Shown here: piece by piece, positions 1 through 8,668 of the stretch
Layout: every line of letters begins with the position of its first letter
How positions within the stretch are numbered: position 1 is the first letter of the stretch
Source of the DNA: Methylobacterium gossipiicola
GTDB taxonomy: Bacteria > Pseudomonadota > Alphaproteobacteria > Rhizobiales > Beijerinckiaceae
Length of the DNA stretch: 64,000 nucleotides
Direction: 5' to 3'
Assembly: GCF_900113485.1 (NCBI RefSeq)
Contig: NZ_FOPM01000002.1
Location: 124,001-188,000, forward strand
Made by a program: the position numbers and the translations under genes
The notes under the pieces: model-generated
The model's database searches: none
What the model saw: only the letters and a program-made list of their open reading frames with translations
Told to the model about the DNA's origin: nothing

Positions 1-419
1 GCTCGATCGCCGCGCCGAACGGTAATCCCGGGGTGGGTCACCCGGCCTCGGCCCCTTGCCGCCGACCCGGCATCTCGGATGCCGAACCCACGGTTTCCCG
101 GGCCAGCCGTCACAGCGCAACGAAGGATCGGCCGCAGAAGGCGCTGGGCGCCTCCGGCGGTCGATCGCATGCGACCTCATTTTCTCAAGGATTGAGAGAG
201 CCATCTCGCGAGGGCCGGAGGAAGCACATCGAGTACGAACGACGGCAGGCGGTAGGCATAGCACATTCGTGCCGCCGAATCAAAGGATTGCCGGCGCAGG
301 CTCACCTGAGCGCCCCACACGAATCCCCAGCCGATGGGAAGTTTGGTGACCGGATTCGGTGTCGCCGCATCCGGAAGGCGGTGACGTTGCGGAGGCCCCG
401 ACGTCGGATCGTCGCAGCC
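1..419. other. Left-edge stretch with no recognised gene
   Basis: The 419 bases between the window edge and the ferredoxin stop codon hold no reading frame that resembles a protein family I recognise. Long frames here are the by-product of high GC. In related genomes a CarD-type regulator often follows fdxA in this direction (family knowledge), so this stretch may be the leader of such a gene outside the window; that is inference only. Confidence 0.4.
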
Positions 420-758
420 TCAATCGCCGGTGCCGGGCTTCGCCGAGAAGTGGGCCTCGAACTTGCCAGCGACCCCGTCCCAGGTTTTGGCGTCGGCGGG
501 GGCGTCCTTCTTCTGGGTGATGTTCGGCCAGGTCTTCGCGTAATCGGCGTTGACCTTCAGCCAAGTCTCGAGGCTCGGCTCGGTATCGGGCTTGATCGCC
601 TCGGCCGGGCATTCCGGCTCGCACACGCCGCAATCGATACACTCGTCCGGATGGATGACGAGCATGTTCTCGCCCTCGTAGAAGCAGTCCACCGGACAGA
701 CTTCGACGCAGTCCATGTACTTGCACTTGATGCAGTTGTCGGTGACGACGTAGGTCAT
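420..758 (-). CDS. fdxA: 7Fe ferredoxin FdxA
   Basis: This 112-residue protein is a cytoplasmic low-potential electron carrier of the Azotobacter FdI (FdxA) class. The N-terminal half carries both cluster motifs: C9, C17 and C21-P, with a non-ligand C12 and C25, then C40-x2-C43-x2-C46-x3-C50-P. This pattern fits one 3Fe-4S and one 4Fe-4S cluster. The remaining 60 residues are the acidic C-terminal extension typical of the family. It lies downstream of an S4-domain protein and a Suv3-like helicase on the same strand, separated by 238 bases, so it may have its own promoter. The redox partner is not evident. Confidence 0.95.
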   Translation of the reverse strand: MTYVVTDNCIKCKYMDCVEVCPVDCFYEGENMLVIHPDECIDCGVCEPECPAEAIKPDTEPSLETWLKVNADYAKTWPNITQKKDAPADAKTWDGVAGKFEAHFSAKPGTGD

Positions 759-996
759 GGGGCCTTCAGTCCTCGATCCGCCCGTCCTTCGGGCTTCGAC
801 GGGCCAAGCCCGCCGTCTCGAAGATGGTGCGAATCCGTTGACGCTTTGACGTGGGACGGGACGTAAGCCCGCTCTTATCCAATGGTGGTCGCTCTAGACC
901 CTGTCCGAGGGACTGACAAGCGCACCGGCACTCCCCCGCGAAACGGATAGGCCCGGTGTCGTATGCGGGTCACGGACCGAACACCAGGGCGCCGGG

Positions 997-1272
997 TCAG
1001 CCCTGCAGTGGGTCGAGGGCGGCGTAGAGCGTCTGGGCCTCGGGGGCGCCGCCCCGGCGTTCGCCGAGGTCGAGCACCCGCACCAGGGCAGTGGTGTGGG
1101 CCGCCGCCACGGTAACGACGTCGCCGATGGCGAGGGCCGTCGCCGCCGCCTCCGCCCGCTTTCCGTTCACCCGGACGTGGCCCGCTTCCACGAGGCGCGC
1201 GGCCAGGGTCCGGGTCCGCGCGAACCGCGCGAACCACAGCCATTTGTCGAGACGCTGGCGCCCCGGCTTCAT
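997..1272 (-). CDS. S4-domain RNA-binding protein, Hsp15-like
   Basis: A 91-residue basic protein made almost entirely of one S4 RNA-binding domain (about residues 6-65). It opens with the RLDKWLWFAR motif and continues into the VEAGHVRVNGKRA segment typical of the Hsp15/YbcJ-type S4 fold. Hsp15 binds 50S subunits carrying stalled nascent chains; whether this protein does the same is inferred from similarity. It follows the helicase gene by 14 bases, so the two are probably co-transcribed and may act together in RNA metabolism. Confidence 0.85.
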   Translation of the reverse strand: MKPGRQRLDKWLWFARFARTRTLAARLVEAGHVRVNGKRAEAAATALAIGDVVTVAAAHTTALVRVLDLGERRGGAPEAQTLYAALDPLQG

Positions 1273-1286
1273 CGCTCAGAAGCGGG

Positions 1287-4200
1287 TCAACGCTTGTCCC
1301 CGCCGCCCGATTCCAGCTGCGCCTTCAGGGCGGCGAGCTTGGCGAAGGGCGAATCCGGATCCGGGGCACGCTCACGACGCTGCGGACGCGGCTCGTCGCG
1401 CGGGGCGGCGCGGGACTCGTCGCGGCGTTCGGGCCGGGTCCGGCCGGGCTCGAACCGCTCGCGGCGCTGCGGACGCCCGTTCTCCGGGCGCCCCCCCTCG
1501 CGACGGCCGCCATCGGGCCGCTCGCCGGCGCCGCCGCGCGGACGACCCTGCCCCTCGCCGGCACCCTGGCGCTGATCGCGACGCTGGTCCGGCCGCCCTT
1601 CGCCGGGGGCGCGGTTCGCCGCCGCCCCGTCCCGATCACGCCCGCCGCCACGGGGGCGGTTCTGACGCGGGGCGCTGCGCTGCTGACGCTGGAGGCGCCA
1701 GACCTCGACGGTGGCGACTTCGACGGGTGCCGTTTCGGCCTCGGTCGCCTCGCCCTCGGGGGACACGTCCTGCGCTGCGGCGGCCTCGGATGTCGCCTCG
1801 GACGCCTCTTCGACGGGGTGCTCGGCCGCATCGGCGAGGCTCGCGGCCTCGGCCACGGGCTCCGGTGCCACGCTCTCCGCGGCATCCAAAGCGGCGGGAG
1901 CCGGCTCGGACGCTTCAGGCTCGGACGAAACGGTTTCGGCCGGCGCGGCCTCGACGGCTTCGGCGACGGAGGGGGCCGTCACGGAATCGGCCGTGGAACC
2001 GGGCTCGATCGCCGTCGCCTCGGCGGGCTCGTCCGTCGTGGCCTGCGCCTCGCCCTCTACACCGGCCTGCGTCGAAGCCGCGTCGGGCTCGGGTTCGGCA
2101 CCCTCGGCGGCCGGGGCGGAGACCTGCACCGGCTGTGTCGAGGCCGCCGGCAGCAGCGGCACGGTGATGGCGGGACCCGGCCGGGTCTCGGGGGCGTAAC
2201 CGAGGGATTTCAGGATCGAGGCGAAATCCTCACCCGAGCAGCCGACGAGGGAGGTCATCCCCACGGTGGCGACGAAGGCGTCGCCGTCGGCGGCCCCCAC
2301 CGGCGCCTCACCGGGCGTGGTGCCGGGACGATAGGCAATGGCCGGTCGAATCAGGTCGGCGAGGCGCTCCAGGATGTCGACGCGCACGGCTCGCTCGCCG
2401 CACACCCGGAAGCCGGCGGCGCGGTAGAGGCCCTTGGCGATCTCCGGATCGACCTTGATGGAGGTGCGGCCGGAGCTCGCCAGATGCGCGATCTCGTCGA
2501 GGCCGCGCTGGTCGAGGCCGCCGTTCTTCAGGGCCCAGAGCTGGGCCGCGAGGGTGCGGGGCGCCGGCTTCAGGAGGGCGGGCAGGAAGATGTGATAGGC
2601 GCCGAACCGCACGCCGTGGCGGCGGAGCGCCCCGCGTCCCTCCTGATCGAGGGTGCGCATCTCGTGCATCACCTTGGCGCGCTCGAGCACGCCGAGGGAC
2701 TCGACCACCTGATAGCCGATGCCCTTGGCCAGCCCCGTGAGGTCGGCCGCCGTCTCGATCTCCATGAGGGGACCGAGGAGACGGGTGACATGGGCCTTCA
2801 GCCAAGCGACGAGGCGCGCCTCGACCTTGTCGCGGGCCGGGCCCGTGAGTTGCTCGTCGGCGAGCAGGCGGACGTGGGGCTCGAACAGCTTGTCGCCGGG
2901 CGTGAGCTTGGCCACGGGGTCGCCGGTCCAGCGCACGACGCCGTCGTGGCTGAGCACGAGGGTTGTGTCGGCGGTGGTCGCGAACCGCTCGGCGCGGGCC
3001 TCGATCTCGCCGCCCAGCGCCTTCTCGGCCGCGCTGCGCAGGGTTTTCGCCTCATGGCCTTCCGCGCCGGGGTCCGGGACGAACTGGAAGCCATGCAGAT
3101 GGCCGACATGCTGTCCCTCGACGGTCACGTCCCCGCCGGCGGTGATCTCAGCTTCCAACATCGTATTCTCTCTCAAGCGCCGCATCAGGACGCTGGTACG
3201 CCGATCGACGAAACGGCTGGCAAGGCGTTCGTGCAGGGCGTCGGACAGCCTGTCCTCTACCCGACGCGTCTCGCCCTGCCAATGCAAAGGATCGACCAGC
3301 CAGTCCGGCCGGTTCGCCACGAAGGTCCAGGTCCTCCCTTGCGCGATGCGCTGGGACAGGGCGTCGATGTCGCCGTCCGTGCGGTCGATCATCGCCACGT
3401 GCTTGGCGAACCAGTCGTTGGGAATGCGCCCGGCCATGCCCCGCATGAGGAAGCGGAACAACTGGGAGACGAGGTCGGCGTGGGTCTGGGGATGGACCTT
3501 GCGATAATCCGGCACGCCGCAGACGTCCCAGAGGCGCTTCACCGTCGTCGGGCTCGACGCCATGTCGCGGATGTCGTCCTCGCGCATGAGGATTTCGAGG
3601 GCCGACTGGTCCTCGCCCATGGGCGCGCGGGTGAGGCCGCGCTCGCGGGGGTGCTCGTCCAGACTCTCCTGCAGCCGCTTGAGCGAGCCGAAGTCGAGGT
3701 CCGGATTGCGCCACTGTAGCATCCGCAGGGGCTCGAAATCGTGGTTCTCCAGGGCCTCGACCATCTCTTGGTCGAAGGGGGCGCAGCGCCCCGTGGAGCC
3801 GAAGGTGCCGTCCGAGAGGTGCCGCCCGGCGCGGCCGGCGATCTGCCCCATCTCCGGGGGCGTGAGCTTGCGAAAGCGCGTGCCGTCGTACTTCCAGTTC
3901 GCCGCGAAGGCGACGTGGTCGACGTCGAGGTTGAGGCCCATGCCGACGGCGTCCGTGGCGATGAGGTAATCGACCTCGCCCGACTGGTAGAGCTCGACTT
4001 GCGCGTTGCGGGTGCGGGGCGACAGGGCGCCGAGCACCACGGCGGCCCCGCCGCGCTGGCGCCGGATCAGCTCGGCGATGGCGTAGACCTCTTCCGCCGA
4101 GAAGGCCACGATGGCGGTGCGCCGAGGCAGGCGCCCGAGCTTTTTTTCACCCGCGAACGTCAGCTTGGACAGGCGTGGGCGCGTCGTCGTGTGCACGCCC

Positions 4201-4637
4201 GGGATCAGCGACTGCACCAGGGGCAGCATGGTCGAGGAGCCGATGAGCAGTGTCTCCTCGCGCCCGCGCTGGTGCAGCAGGCGGTCGGTGAAGACGTGGC
4301 CCCGGTCCATGTCGGCGGAGAGCTGGATCTCGTCGATGGCCACATAGGCGACGTCGAGGTCGCGCGGCATCGCCTCGATGGTGGAGATCCAGTAGCGCGG
4401 CCGGTCGGGCTTGATCTTCTCCTCGCCCGTGACGAGCGCGACCTTGTCGGCTCCGACCTTGGCGACGACCCGCAGGTAGACCTCGCGGGCGAGCAGCCGC
4501 AGGGGGAGGCCGATCATGCCGGTGGGGTGGGCGAGCATCCGCTCGATGGCGAGGTGGGTCTTGCCGGTGTTGGTCGGCCCGAGCACCGCCGTGACGCCGC
4601 GTGCGCGGGCCTGCGGGGGAAGGGAGGGGCGGATCAT
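1287..4637 (-). CDS. Suv3-like DExH RNA helicase with long disordered tail
   Basis: A 1116-residue superfamily 2 helicase related to mitochondrial SUV3. The N-terminal core shows Walker A (G20-P-T-N-T-G-K-T27), a DEIQ motif II at 102-105, the SST motif III near 134-136 and QIAGRAGR motif VI at 265-272. A Suv3-type C-terminal region follows to about residue 740. The last third is unusual: a long Ala/Glu/Pro-rich acidic stretch, then an Arg/Gly-rich tail resembling RNA-binding or degradosome-scaffold tails. The family unwinds RNA with ATP. It heads an apparent operon with the S4 protein. The role of the tail is inferred from composition only. Confidence 0.9.
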   Translation of the reverse strand: MIRPSLPPQARARGVTAVLGPTNTGKTHLAIERMLAHPTGMIGLPLRLLAREVYLRVVAKVGADKVALVTGEEKIKPDRPRYWISTIEAMPRDLDVAYVAIDEIQLSADMDRGHVFTDRLLHQRGREETLLIGSSTMLPLVQSLIPGVHTTTRPRLSKLTFAGEKKLGRLPRRTAIVAFSAEEVYAIAELIRRQRGGAAVVLGALSPRTRNAQVELYQSGEVDYLIATDAVGMGLNLDVDHVAFAANWKYDGTRFRKLTPPEMGQIAGRAGRHLSDGTFGSTGRCAPFDQEMVEALENHDFEPLRMLQWRNPDLDFGSLKRLQESLDEHPRERGLTRAPMGEDQSALEILMREDDIRDMASSPTTVKRLWDVCGVPDYRKVHPQTHADLVSQLFRFLMRGMAGRIPNDWFAKHVAMIDRTDGDIDALSQRIAQGRTWTFVANRPDWLVDPLHWQGETRRVEDRLSDALHERLASRFVDRRTSVLMRRLRENTMLEAEITAGGDVTVEGQHVGHLHGFQFVPDPGAEGHEAKTLRSAAEKALGGEIEARAERFATTADTTLVLSHDGVVRWTGDPVAKLTPGDKLFEPHVRLLADEQLTGPARDKVEARLVAWLKAHVTRLLGPLMEIETAADLTGLAKGIGYQVVESLGVLERAKVMHEMRTLDQEGRGALRRHGVRFGAYHIFLPALLKPAPRTLAAQLWALKNGGLDQRGLDEIAHLASSGRTSIKVDPEIAKGLYRAAGFRVCGERAVRVDILERLADLIRPAIAYRPGTTPGEAPVGAADGDAFVATVGMTSLVGCSGEDFASILKSLGYAPETRPGPAITVPLLPAASTQPVQVSAPAAEGAEPEPDAASTQAGVEGEAQATTDEPAEATAIEPGSTADSVTAPSVAEAVEAAPAETVSSEPEASEPAPAALDAAESVAPEPVAEAASLADAAEHPVEEASEATSEAAAAQDVSPEGEATEAETAPVEVATVEVWRLQRQQRSAPRQNRPRGGGRDRDGAAANRAPGEGRPDQRRDQRQGAGEGQGRPRGGAGERPDGGRREGGRPENGRPQRRERFEPGRTRPERRDESRAAPRDEPRPQRRERAPDPDSPFAKLAALKAQLESGGGDKR

Positions 4638-4791
4638 GGGCGAGGGGCGGTCCCTTCGGCGAGACGAACCGGCGACGGGGAGGCGTCGCGCGGGGGAGGC
4701 CCCGCGCCGAAATCATCCCTGGACACCTCCGCCCGCCCGGCCCGGCATCGAGCCGGAAGCAGTCGCGCGGAGGTTTTTCCCAGGAAATCCC

Positions 4792-5241
4792 TCAGTCGCC
4801 CCGGCGCAGCCGGGGCGGAAGCCGTTCCCCATATGGGGCGTAGACCCCGCCGTCGCCAAGGCCGCCCGGCCCCGGTCCGCCCGCGTCGTATCCGCCCCTC
4901 GGGTCATAGCCCGGGCCAGGTCCGTAGCCTGGACCGGGGGGGCCGTAGCCTGGACCGGGGCCGTAACCGCCGCCCGAACCATAGGGGCCTGGCAAGCCCG
5001 GCGCGACGTAGAGATCGACGCCGGGCGGACGGATGGAGGGGGCGAGATCGGCACACATGCTGTCGGGCATCGCAGTGATCGGGCCGCGCCGGGGACGGCG
5101 ACCCTCCACCACCTCGGCGGAGGAATAGGCATCGCCGCCGCATCCCGACGGGTCGTTGGTCAGGGGGTCGGCGAGGGCCGGGGCCGCCCACAGGGTGGAC
5201 GAGGCCGAAAGGGCCAGGAAGGCGAGCAGGCTGCGGCGCAT
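4792..5241 (-). CDS. Exported Gly/Pro/Tyr-rich hypothetical protein
   Basis: A 149-residue protein with a clear Sec signal peptide (basic MRRS start, hydrophobic LLAFLALSASSTLWA, cleavage likely near APALA-D, residue 25). The middle of the mature chain has two cysteines; the C-terminal half is low complexity, with repeated GPGYGPP units between about residues 85 and 115. I recognise no enzymatic domain. It starts six bases after the DUF3108 gene stops, so the two are likely co-transcribed. It may be an envelope or surface protein. Confidence 0.7.
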   Translation of the reverse strand: MRRSLLAFLALSASSTLWAAPALADPLTNDPSGCGGDAYSSAEVVEGRRPRRGPITAMPDSMCADLAPSIRPPGVDLYVAPGLPGPYGSGGGYGPGPGYGPPGPGYGPGPGYDPRGGYDAGGPGPGGLGDGGVYAPYGERLPPRLRRGD

Positions 5242-5247
5242 GGGGTG

Positions 5248-6162
5248 TCAGTTCCGTCCGTCGAGGCTCGCCAAGGCGCCGGCCGGAGGCGTGCCGGCCG
5301 TGGTGGAGCCGCCGCCGCGGGTCCATCGCGTCGCCTCGATGATGTTGGTGCCGATGGTGGTGCGTACGGAGATACGGATCGGCAGGAGTACGCGGGTGCC
5401 CTCCACGGGGGCGAGCCACACGGACATGTCGCGGTTGTCCTCCATGAACTTCACCCCCGGCCGGTCGGGCCGATGCCCGGCAATGGCCTGATAGCGGGCG
5501 TTGCACACGAGGATCGGCCCGGCATAGCCCGGTTTCTCGATGGTGCGGGTTTCACCGTAGCTCAGCACCACGTCGAACCGTGTGGCGCCATCGAACACCG
5601 GAAGGGTGCGGTTGCAATTGCCCGGGTCGATGAGCTCGCCCCGGGCGATGGCCGGCATCATGAGGGCGCTCGCCGGATCGATGACCCCGCGCTTGTTGTC
5701 GGGCGTGATCGGAACCCGATCACCCATATCGACGAGGGGCGGGGTGATTTCCGCCTGGGTGACGTTGCCGCGCGCCAGCGCCATGCGCACGGCGATGCCC
5801 GAATTCGAGGTCTTGGTGGAAATCGCGAAGGCGTTCGGCTGCGGCCCGGCGCCGATGAGACCGCTGGCGCGGGCCGAGCCCATCCCGCCCGTCACCGCCC
5901 CGGCGAGGCCCGTGAGCCGGGCCGATACGTCCATGCGGTAGCGCGGCCCCTCGAACTGCCCCGCCACCTGGGCGGTACCGATGGAGATGCCGGCGAGCGC
6001 GATGCCGTAATCCACCGTGACGTGGGCGGGGGCCGCCGGCTTCGGACGCGCCTGCGCCGGCATCGCCAGCAGGAGGGCCGGCAACAGACCAGCGCCGACG
6101 AGGCGTCGGTGTGAACGGCGTTTGCGAGAACGGCTCTTGGCCGGAACGTGCAGGGCGCACAT
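5248..6162 (-). CDS. DUF3108 family exported protein
   Basis: A 304-residue protein with a twin-basic N-terminus, a hydrophobic segment and an AQA-R signal-peptidase-like site near residue 35. The mature region begins with the VDYGIALAGISIGTAQVAG strand pattern of DUF3108 proteins, which look like porin- or lipid-binding-type beta proteins of the periplasm and have no settled function. Start codon: ATG at 6162 places the signal peptide at the N-terminus; an in-frame ATG at 6255 would add 31 residues. The small Gly/Tyr-rich exported protein follows immediately. It is divergent from rpmB. Confidence 0.75.
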   Translation of the reverse strand: MCALHVPAKSRSRKRRSHRRLVGAGLLPALLLAMPAQARPKPAAPAHVTVDYGIALAGISIGTAQVAGQFEGPRYRMDVSARLTGLAGAVTGGMGSARASGLIGAGPQPNAFAISTKTSNSGIAVRMALARGNVTQAEITPPLVDMGDRVPITPDNKRGVIDPASALMMPAIARGELIDPGNCNRTLPVFDGATRFDVVLSYGETRTIEKPGYAGPILVCNARYQAIAGHRPDRPGVKFMEDNRDMSVWLAPVEGTRVLLPIRISVRTTIGTNIIEATRWTRGGGSTTAGTPPAGALASLDGRN

Positions 6163-6461
6163 GAGGGGAACTCGGTTGGAAACGCGGGGAACGGCGGGTG
6201 GCCCGGTAACGGCGGGGCCGGGTTCCGTCCTTGTTCCCGCATCGTCGTTCCCCATGGTTAATACATCGTTGGGGGTACGGCGGACGGGCGGAGGTCGTGC
6301 CTGAAAAAGGTCGCGGTACCTTGACGACGGGGGCCACCGTCCCCTATAGGCTCGCGCCTTCAATGAGACGCCGCTCCACCGGGCTTGGCGTGCGAGAGGC
6401 CCTTCGCGGGTGTCCCGCCATCGCCCTGTCGGACACGCGGAACGAACCGGGAATTAGAATT

Positions 6462-6767
6462 ATGTCGCGCCGTTGCGAACTCACGGGCAAAGCCGTGCAG
6501 ACCGGCCACCTCGTGAGCCACTCGAACCGCAAGACCAAGTGCCGGTTCTTGCCGAACCTGTGCCAGGTCACCCTGCAGTCGGATGCCCTCAAGCGTCGTG
6601 TGCGCCTGCGCGTCACCGCCCACGCCCTGCGCTCCGTCGAACATCGCGGCGGCCTCGACGCCTTCCTCATCAAGGCCAGCGAGATCGAGCTGTCGCAGAC
6701 CGCTCGCCTCATCAAGCGCGAGATCCACAAGAAGCTCGCCGAGGTCGAGGCTCCCGCCGCCGCCTGA
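6462..6767 (+). CDS. rpmB: 50S ribosomal protein L28
   Basis: A 101-residue L28, slightly longer than the about 78-residue enterobacterial form, as is usual in alphaproteobacteria. It begins with the family signature [15 protein letters not shown], followed by [15 protein letters not shown], which contacts 23S rRNA. The first ATG of this conserved start is at 6462; upstream codons in frame are not conserved. Monocistronic, with a strong intrinsic terminator about 40 bases after the stop. Confidence 0.97.
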   Translation: MSRRCELTGKAVQTGHLVSHSNRKTKCRFLPNLCQVTLQSDALKRRVRLRVTAHALRSVEHRGGLDAFLIKASEIELSQTARLIKREIHKKLAEVEAPAAA

Positions 6768-6806
6768 GGCCCCCGGTCCTTCCCGGACCCGACCGATCGT
6801 CTCGAA

Positions 6807-6841
6807 GCCGCCGTCCGCCAATGCGTGGGCGGCGGTTTTTC
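6807..6841 (+). terminator. Intrinsic terminator of rpmB
   Basis: A GC-rich stem (arms GCCGCCGTCCGC and GTGGGCGGCGG around a short CAAT-containing loop) is followed directly by five T residues. Position and polarity fit Rho-independent termination of rpmB. Confidence 0.85.
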
Positions 6842-7028
6842 GTGTTCGGTCGGCTTTCGCGCCCTTTCCGGCCCCCGATGCTCCATCTTCCCGCCCCGAA
6901 CAATCCCGACGCGCGAGCCGCCACGGCCGCCTCGTCGCGGGTGAACGATATCGGGCGGGGATCAGGAGCGTGGCGACGGAGACATGCCCGGGGCGCTCGG
7001 CCATCCGCCCGGAGAGCGGGAGGCCGGT

Positions 7029-7601
7029 TCAGACGCCCGCGAACAGATCGGGGCGCCGCAATCGCAGGGCGTAGACGAGGAGTAACGTCTTGATGTCGGT
7101 GATCTCGCCCCGGTCGCTCATGGCCCCGAGGGTGTCGAGGCCGATCTCGTGGACGGTGATGGTCTCGTGCTCGGACTCCAAGCCGCCGCCGGGGCCGGAG
7201 CGGTCATCGGCGCCGTAGGGGGCGAGGAACAGATCTACTTGTTCCGTCGAAATCCCCGGCATACTCCAGCCGCAGGTGATCCGTTCCAGGGCTCCGAGAC
7301 GCACGCCGACTTCCTCATAGGCCTCGCGCCGGGCCCCCTCCTCCGGGTCGGCCTCGTCGAGGAGTCCCGCCGGGACTTCGAGCAGGGATTCGGTGCTCGC
7401 GGCATAGAGGGCGGCGGGGCGGAACTGCTCGACGAGGAGAGCCATGCCCCGGACCGGATCGTAGGGCAGCACCGCCACCGCCCGGCCATGATCCTCGATC
7501 TCGCGGGCGAGACGGGTCCCATCCGGCATCGTCACCTCGGCCACGAGGAACCGGCTCCAGCCGTCGTGCAGGATCCGAGTGCCGCGGATGACAGGCGCCA
7601 T
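7029..7601 (-). CDS. Nudix hydrolase, NudK/ADP-ribose pyrophosphatase type
   Basis: A 190-residue Nudix protein that should hydrolyse a nucleoside diphosphate linked to another group. The Nudix box begins at PAGLLDEADPEEGARREAYE and runs into EVGV; its spacing matches E. coli NudK (GDP-mannose pyrophosphatase) rather than the canonical 23-residue box. The upstream VLPYDPVRGMALLVEQFRPA strand is also typical of the NudF/NudK branch. One box position usually Glu is Asp, a conservative change. Substrate (GDP-mannose versus ADP-ribose) cannot be decided from sequence. It is not clearly in an operon. Confidence 0.85.
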   Translation of the reverse strand: MAPVIRGTRILHDGWSRFLVAEVTMPDGTRLAREIEDHGRAVAVLPYDPVRGMALLVEQFRPAALYAASTESLLEVPAGLLDEADPEEGARREAYEEVGVRLGALERITCGWSMPGISTEQVDLFLAPYGADDRSGPGGGLESEHETITVHEIGLDTLGAMSDRGEITDIKTLLLVYALRLRRPDLFAGV

Positions 7602-7716
7602 ACTTCTTCCCCCTCGTCGCCTGGACCGGCCGACGCGAGAGGCGCCTTAGCAGGGGGTTGGCGCACGAATGAGGCAGGACCGGTCGATCGCCTGCGTGGC
7701 CCCCGGGCGGAAGAGG

Positions 7717-7977
7717 CTAATCCGCCCCGCGCCGGATGGTGAAGCGGGCCGCCCCCGCCCGGCTTTCCTGGCTCAGGAGGACATGCCCCTCGCTGCGCAC
7801 GAGGTGGGGAATATCGATGACCGCCAGGGGATCGGTGCTCAGGACCGACAGGACGGCGCCGGGCGGCAGGGTGCGCAGGGCCTTGCGCGTACGCAGGACC
7901 GGCAGAGGACACTTCAGACCGGATAGGTCGAGTTCGTCTGGCGGGTTTCCGATCGTCGCGGATATCTGGCCGGTCAT
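7717..7977 (-). CDS. TusA/SirA-family sulfur carrier protein
   Basis: An 86-residue protein with the diagnostic LDLSGLKCPLPVLRTRKAL segment, in which the Cys of CPxP (residue 23) is the sulfur-carrying residue of TusA. Family members relay persulfide sulfur in tRNA thiolation, molybdenum-cofactor assembly or dissimilatory sulfur metabolism. No tus, dsr or moa genes are adjacent, so the pathway is open. It lies 115 bases upstream of the Nudix gene on the same strand. Confidence 0.85.
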   Translation of the reverse strand: MTGQISATIGNPPDELDLSGLKCPLPVLRTRKALRTLPPGAVLSVLSTDPLAVIDIPHLVRSEGHVLLSQESRAGAARFTIRRGAD

Positions 7978-7992
7978 GGCGTCTTCGACCCA

Positions 7993-8027
7993 CGAAAAAC
8001 CCGCCGGGGCACGCGCTCCCGACGGGT
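7993..8027 (-). terminator. Terminator of the Gly/Tyr-rich protein gene
   Basis: Read on the minus strand, the arms ACCCGTCGGG and CCCCGGCGGGT close a stem that is followed by a T run (TTTTTCG). It lies about 45 bases past the stop of the gene ending at 8071, so it fits a Rho-independent terminator. Confidence 0.75.
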
Positions 8028-8036
8028 GATGGCGGT

Positions 8037-8065
8037 GAGACGGCCCGGCGCAACCGGGCCGTCTC
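8037..8065 (-). repeat. Perfect 12-bp stem-loop next to the terminator
   Basis: GAGACGGCCCGG and CCGGGCCGTCTC form a perfect 12-base-pair stem around a 5-base loop. It sits between the stop of the Gly/Tyr-rich gene and its terminator. It has no T run of its own and may stabilise the transcript's 3' end. Confidence 0.6.
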
Positions 8066-8070
8066 AGACT

Positions 8071-8526
8071 TCAGTAGCCGTAGCCGTAAGCGGGATAGCC
8101 ATAGCTGTAGCCGTAGGCGGGAGCCGCGTAGCCGTAGCCGTAAGCCGGCGCGGCGTAGCCATAATCATACGCGCGGGCGCCGTAGCCGTAACCGGCGCCG
8201 ACATAGCCGTTGTCGTAATAACCGTAGCGCGGAGCCTGGCTCGCCGCGATGGCGCCGCCGATGATGCCCAGCGCCGCGCCGGCCGCGAGGGCGCCGCCGA
8301 TGCCGGGGCCGCGACGGTAGCCGTAACCACGACCGTAATAGCCACGCCCATAGTAGCCATGGCCGTAGCCGCCGCGCCAGCGCACGTTCTCGACGGAGGC
8401 GTTACCGCCCCCGACCTGGACGGCGTTGAGCGCGGGAAGCGGCGCGGCCTCGGCGGCCGTGAACGAGCCCGCGGACAGGCCGATGGCCGTGGTGCCGGCC
8501 AGGGCGAGGGACAGAATGCGAGACAT
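8071..8526 (-). CDS. Secreted Gly/Tyr-rich protein
   Basis: A 151-residue protein with a Sec signal peptide (LSLALAGTTAIGLSAG, cleavage near AEA-AP at about residue 27). The mature chain is mostly Gly, Tyr and Ala: a GHGYYGRGYYGRGYGYRRG block, a short hydrophobic glycine-zipper stretch (GGALAAGAALGIIGGAIAA), then repeated YGYGYAAPAY units. I recognise no enzyme domain. Upstream lies a close match to an EcfG (general stress response) promoter, so it is probably made under stress. Two terminator-like stems follow. It could be an envelope structural protein; function unknown. Confidence 0.75.
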   Translation of the reverse strand: MSRILSLALAGTTAIGLSAGSFTAAEAAPLPALNAVQVGGGNASVENVRWRGGYGHGYYGRGYYGRGYGYRRGPGIGGALAAGAALGIIGGAIAASQAPRYGYYDNGYVGAGYGYGARAYDYGYAAPAYGYGYAAPAYGYSYGYPAYGYGY

Positions 8527-8562
8527 GCAAAATGCTCCAAGAGGTGATCAGATACCCCTTAG

Positions 8563-8587
8563 AACGGCATCGCCCCTGAACCGTTCC
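8563..8587 (-). promoter_or_regulatory. EcfG-type general stress response promoter
   Basis: On the minus strand GGAAC (8587-8583) is followed after exactly 16 bases by CGTT (8566-8563). This matches the GGAAC-N16/17-CGTT consensus of alphaproteobacterial EcfG sigma factors, the output of the PhyR cascade described in Methylobacterium. The -10 element lies 37 bases before the ATG of the Gly/Tyr-rich secreted protein, a natural promoter position. Confidence 0.7.
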
Positions 8588-8668
8588 CGAACAAGCACAG
8601 TCAAGCCTTCGTGAAAAGAAGCACGCCTTTCGCCGTATCCACCCGTGCGACCAAACCGCTCCGACGGC

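Noticed and set aside
1818..3719. Long plus-strand frame opposite the helicase
   Set aside because: Antisense shadow of the Suv3-like helicase with Gly/Arg-rich nonsense composition.
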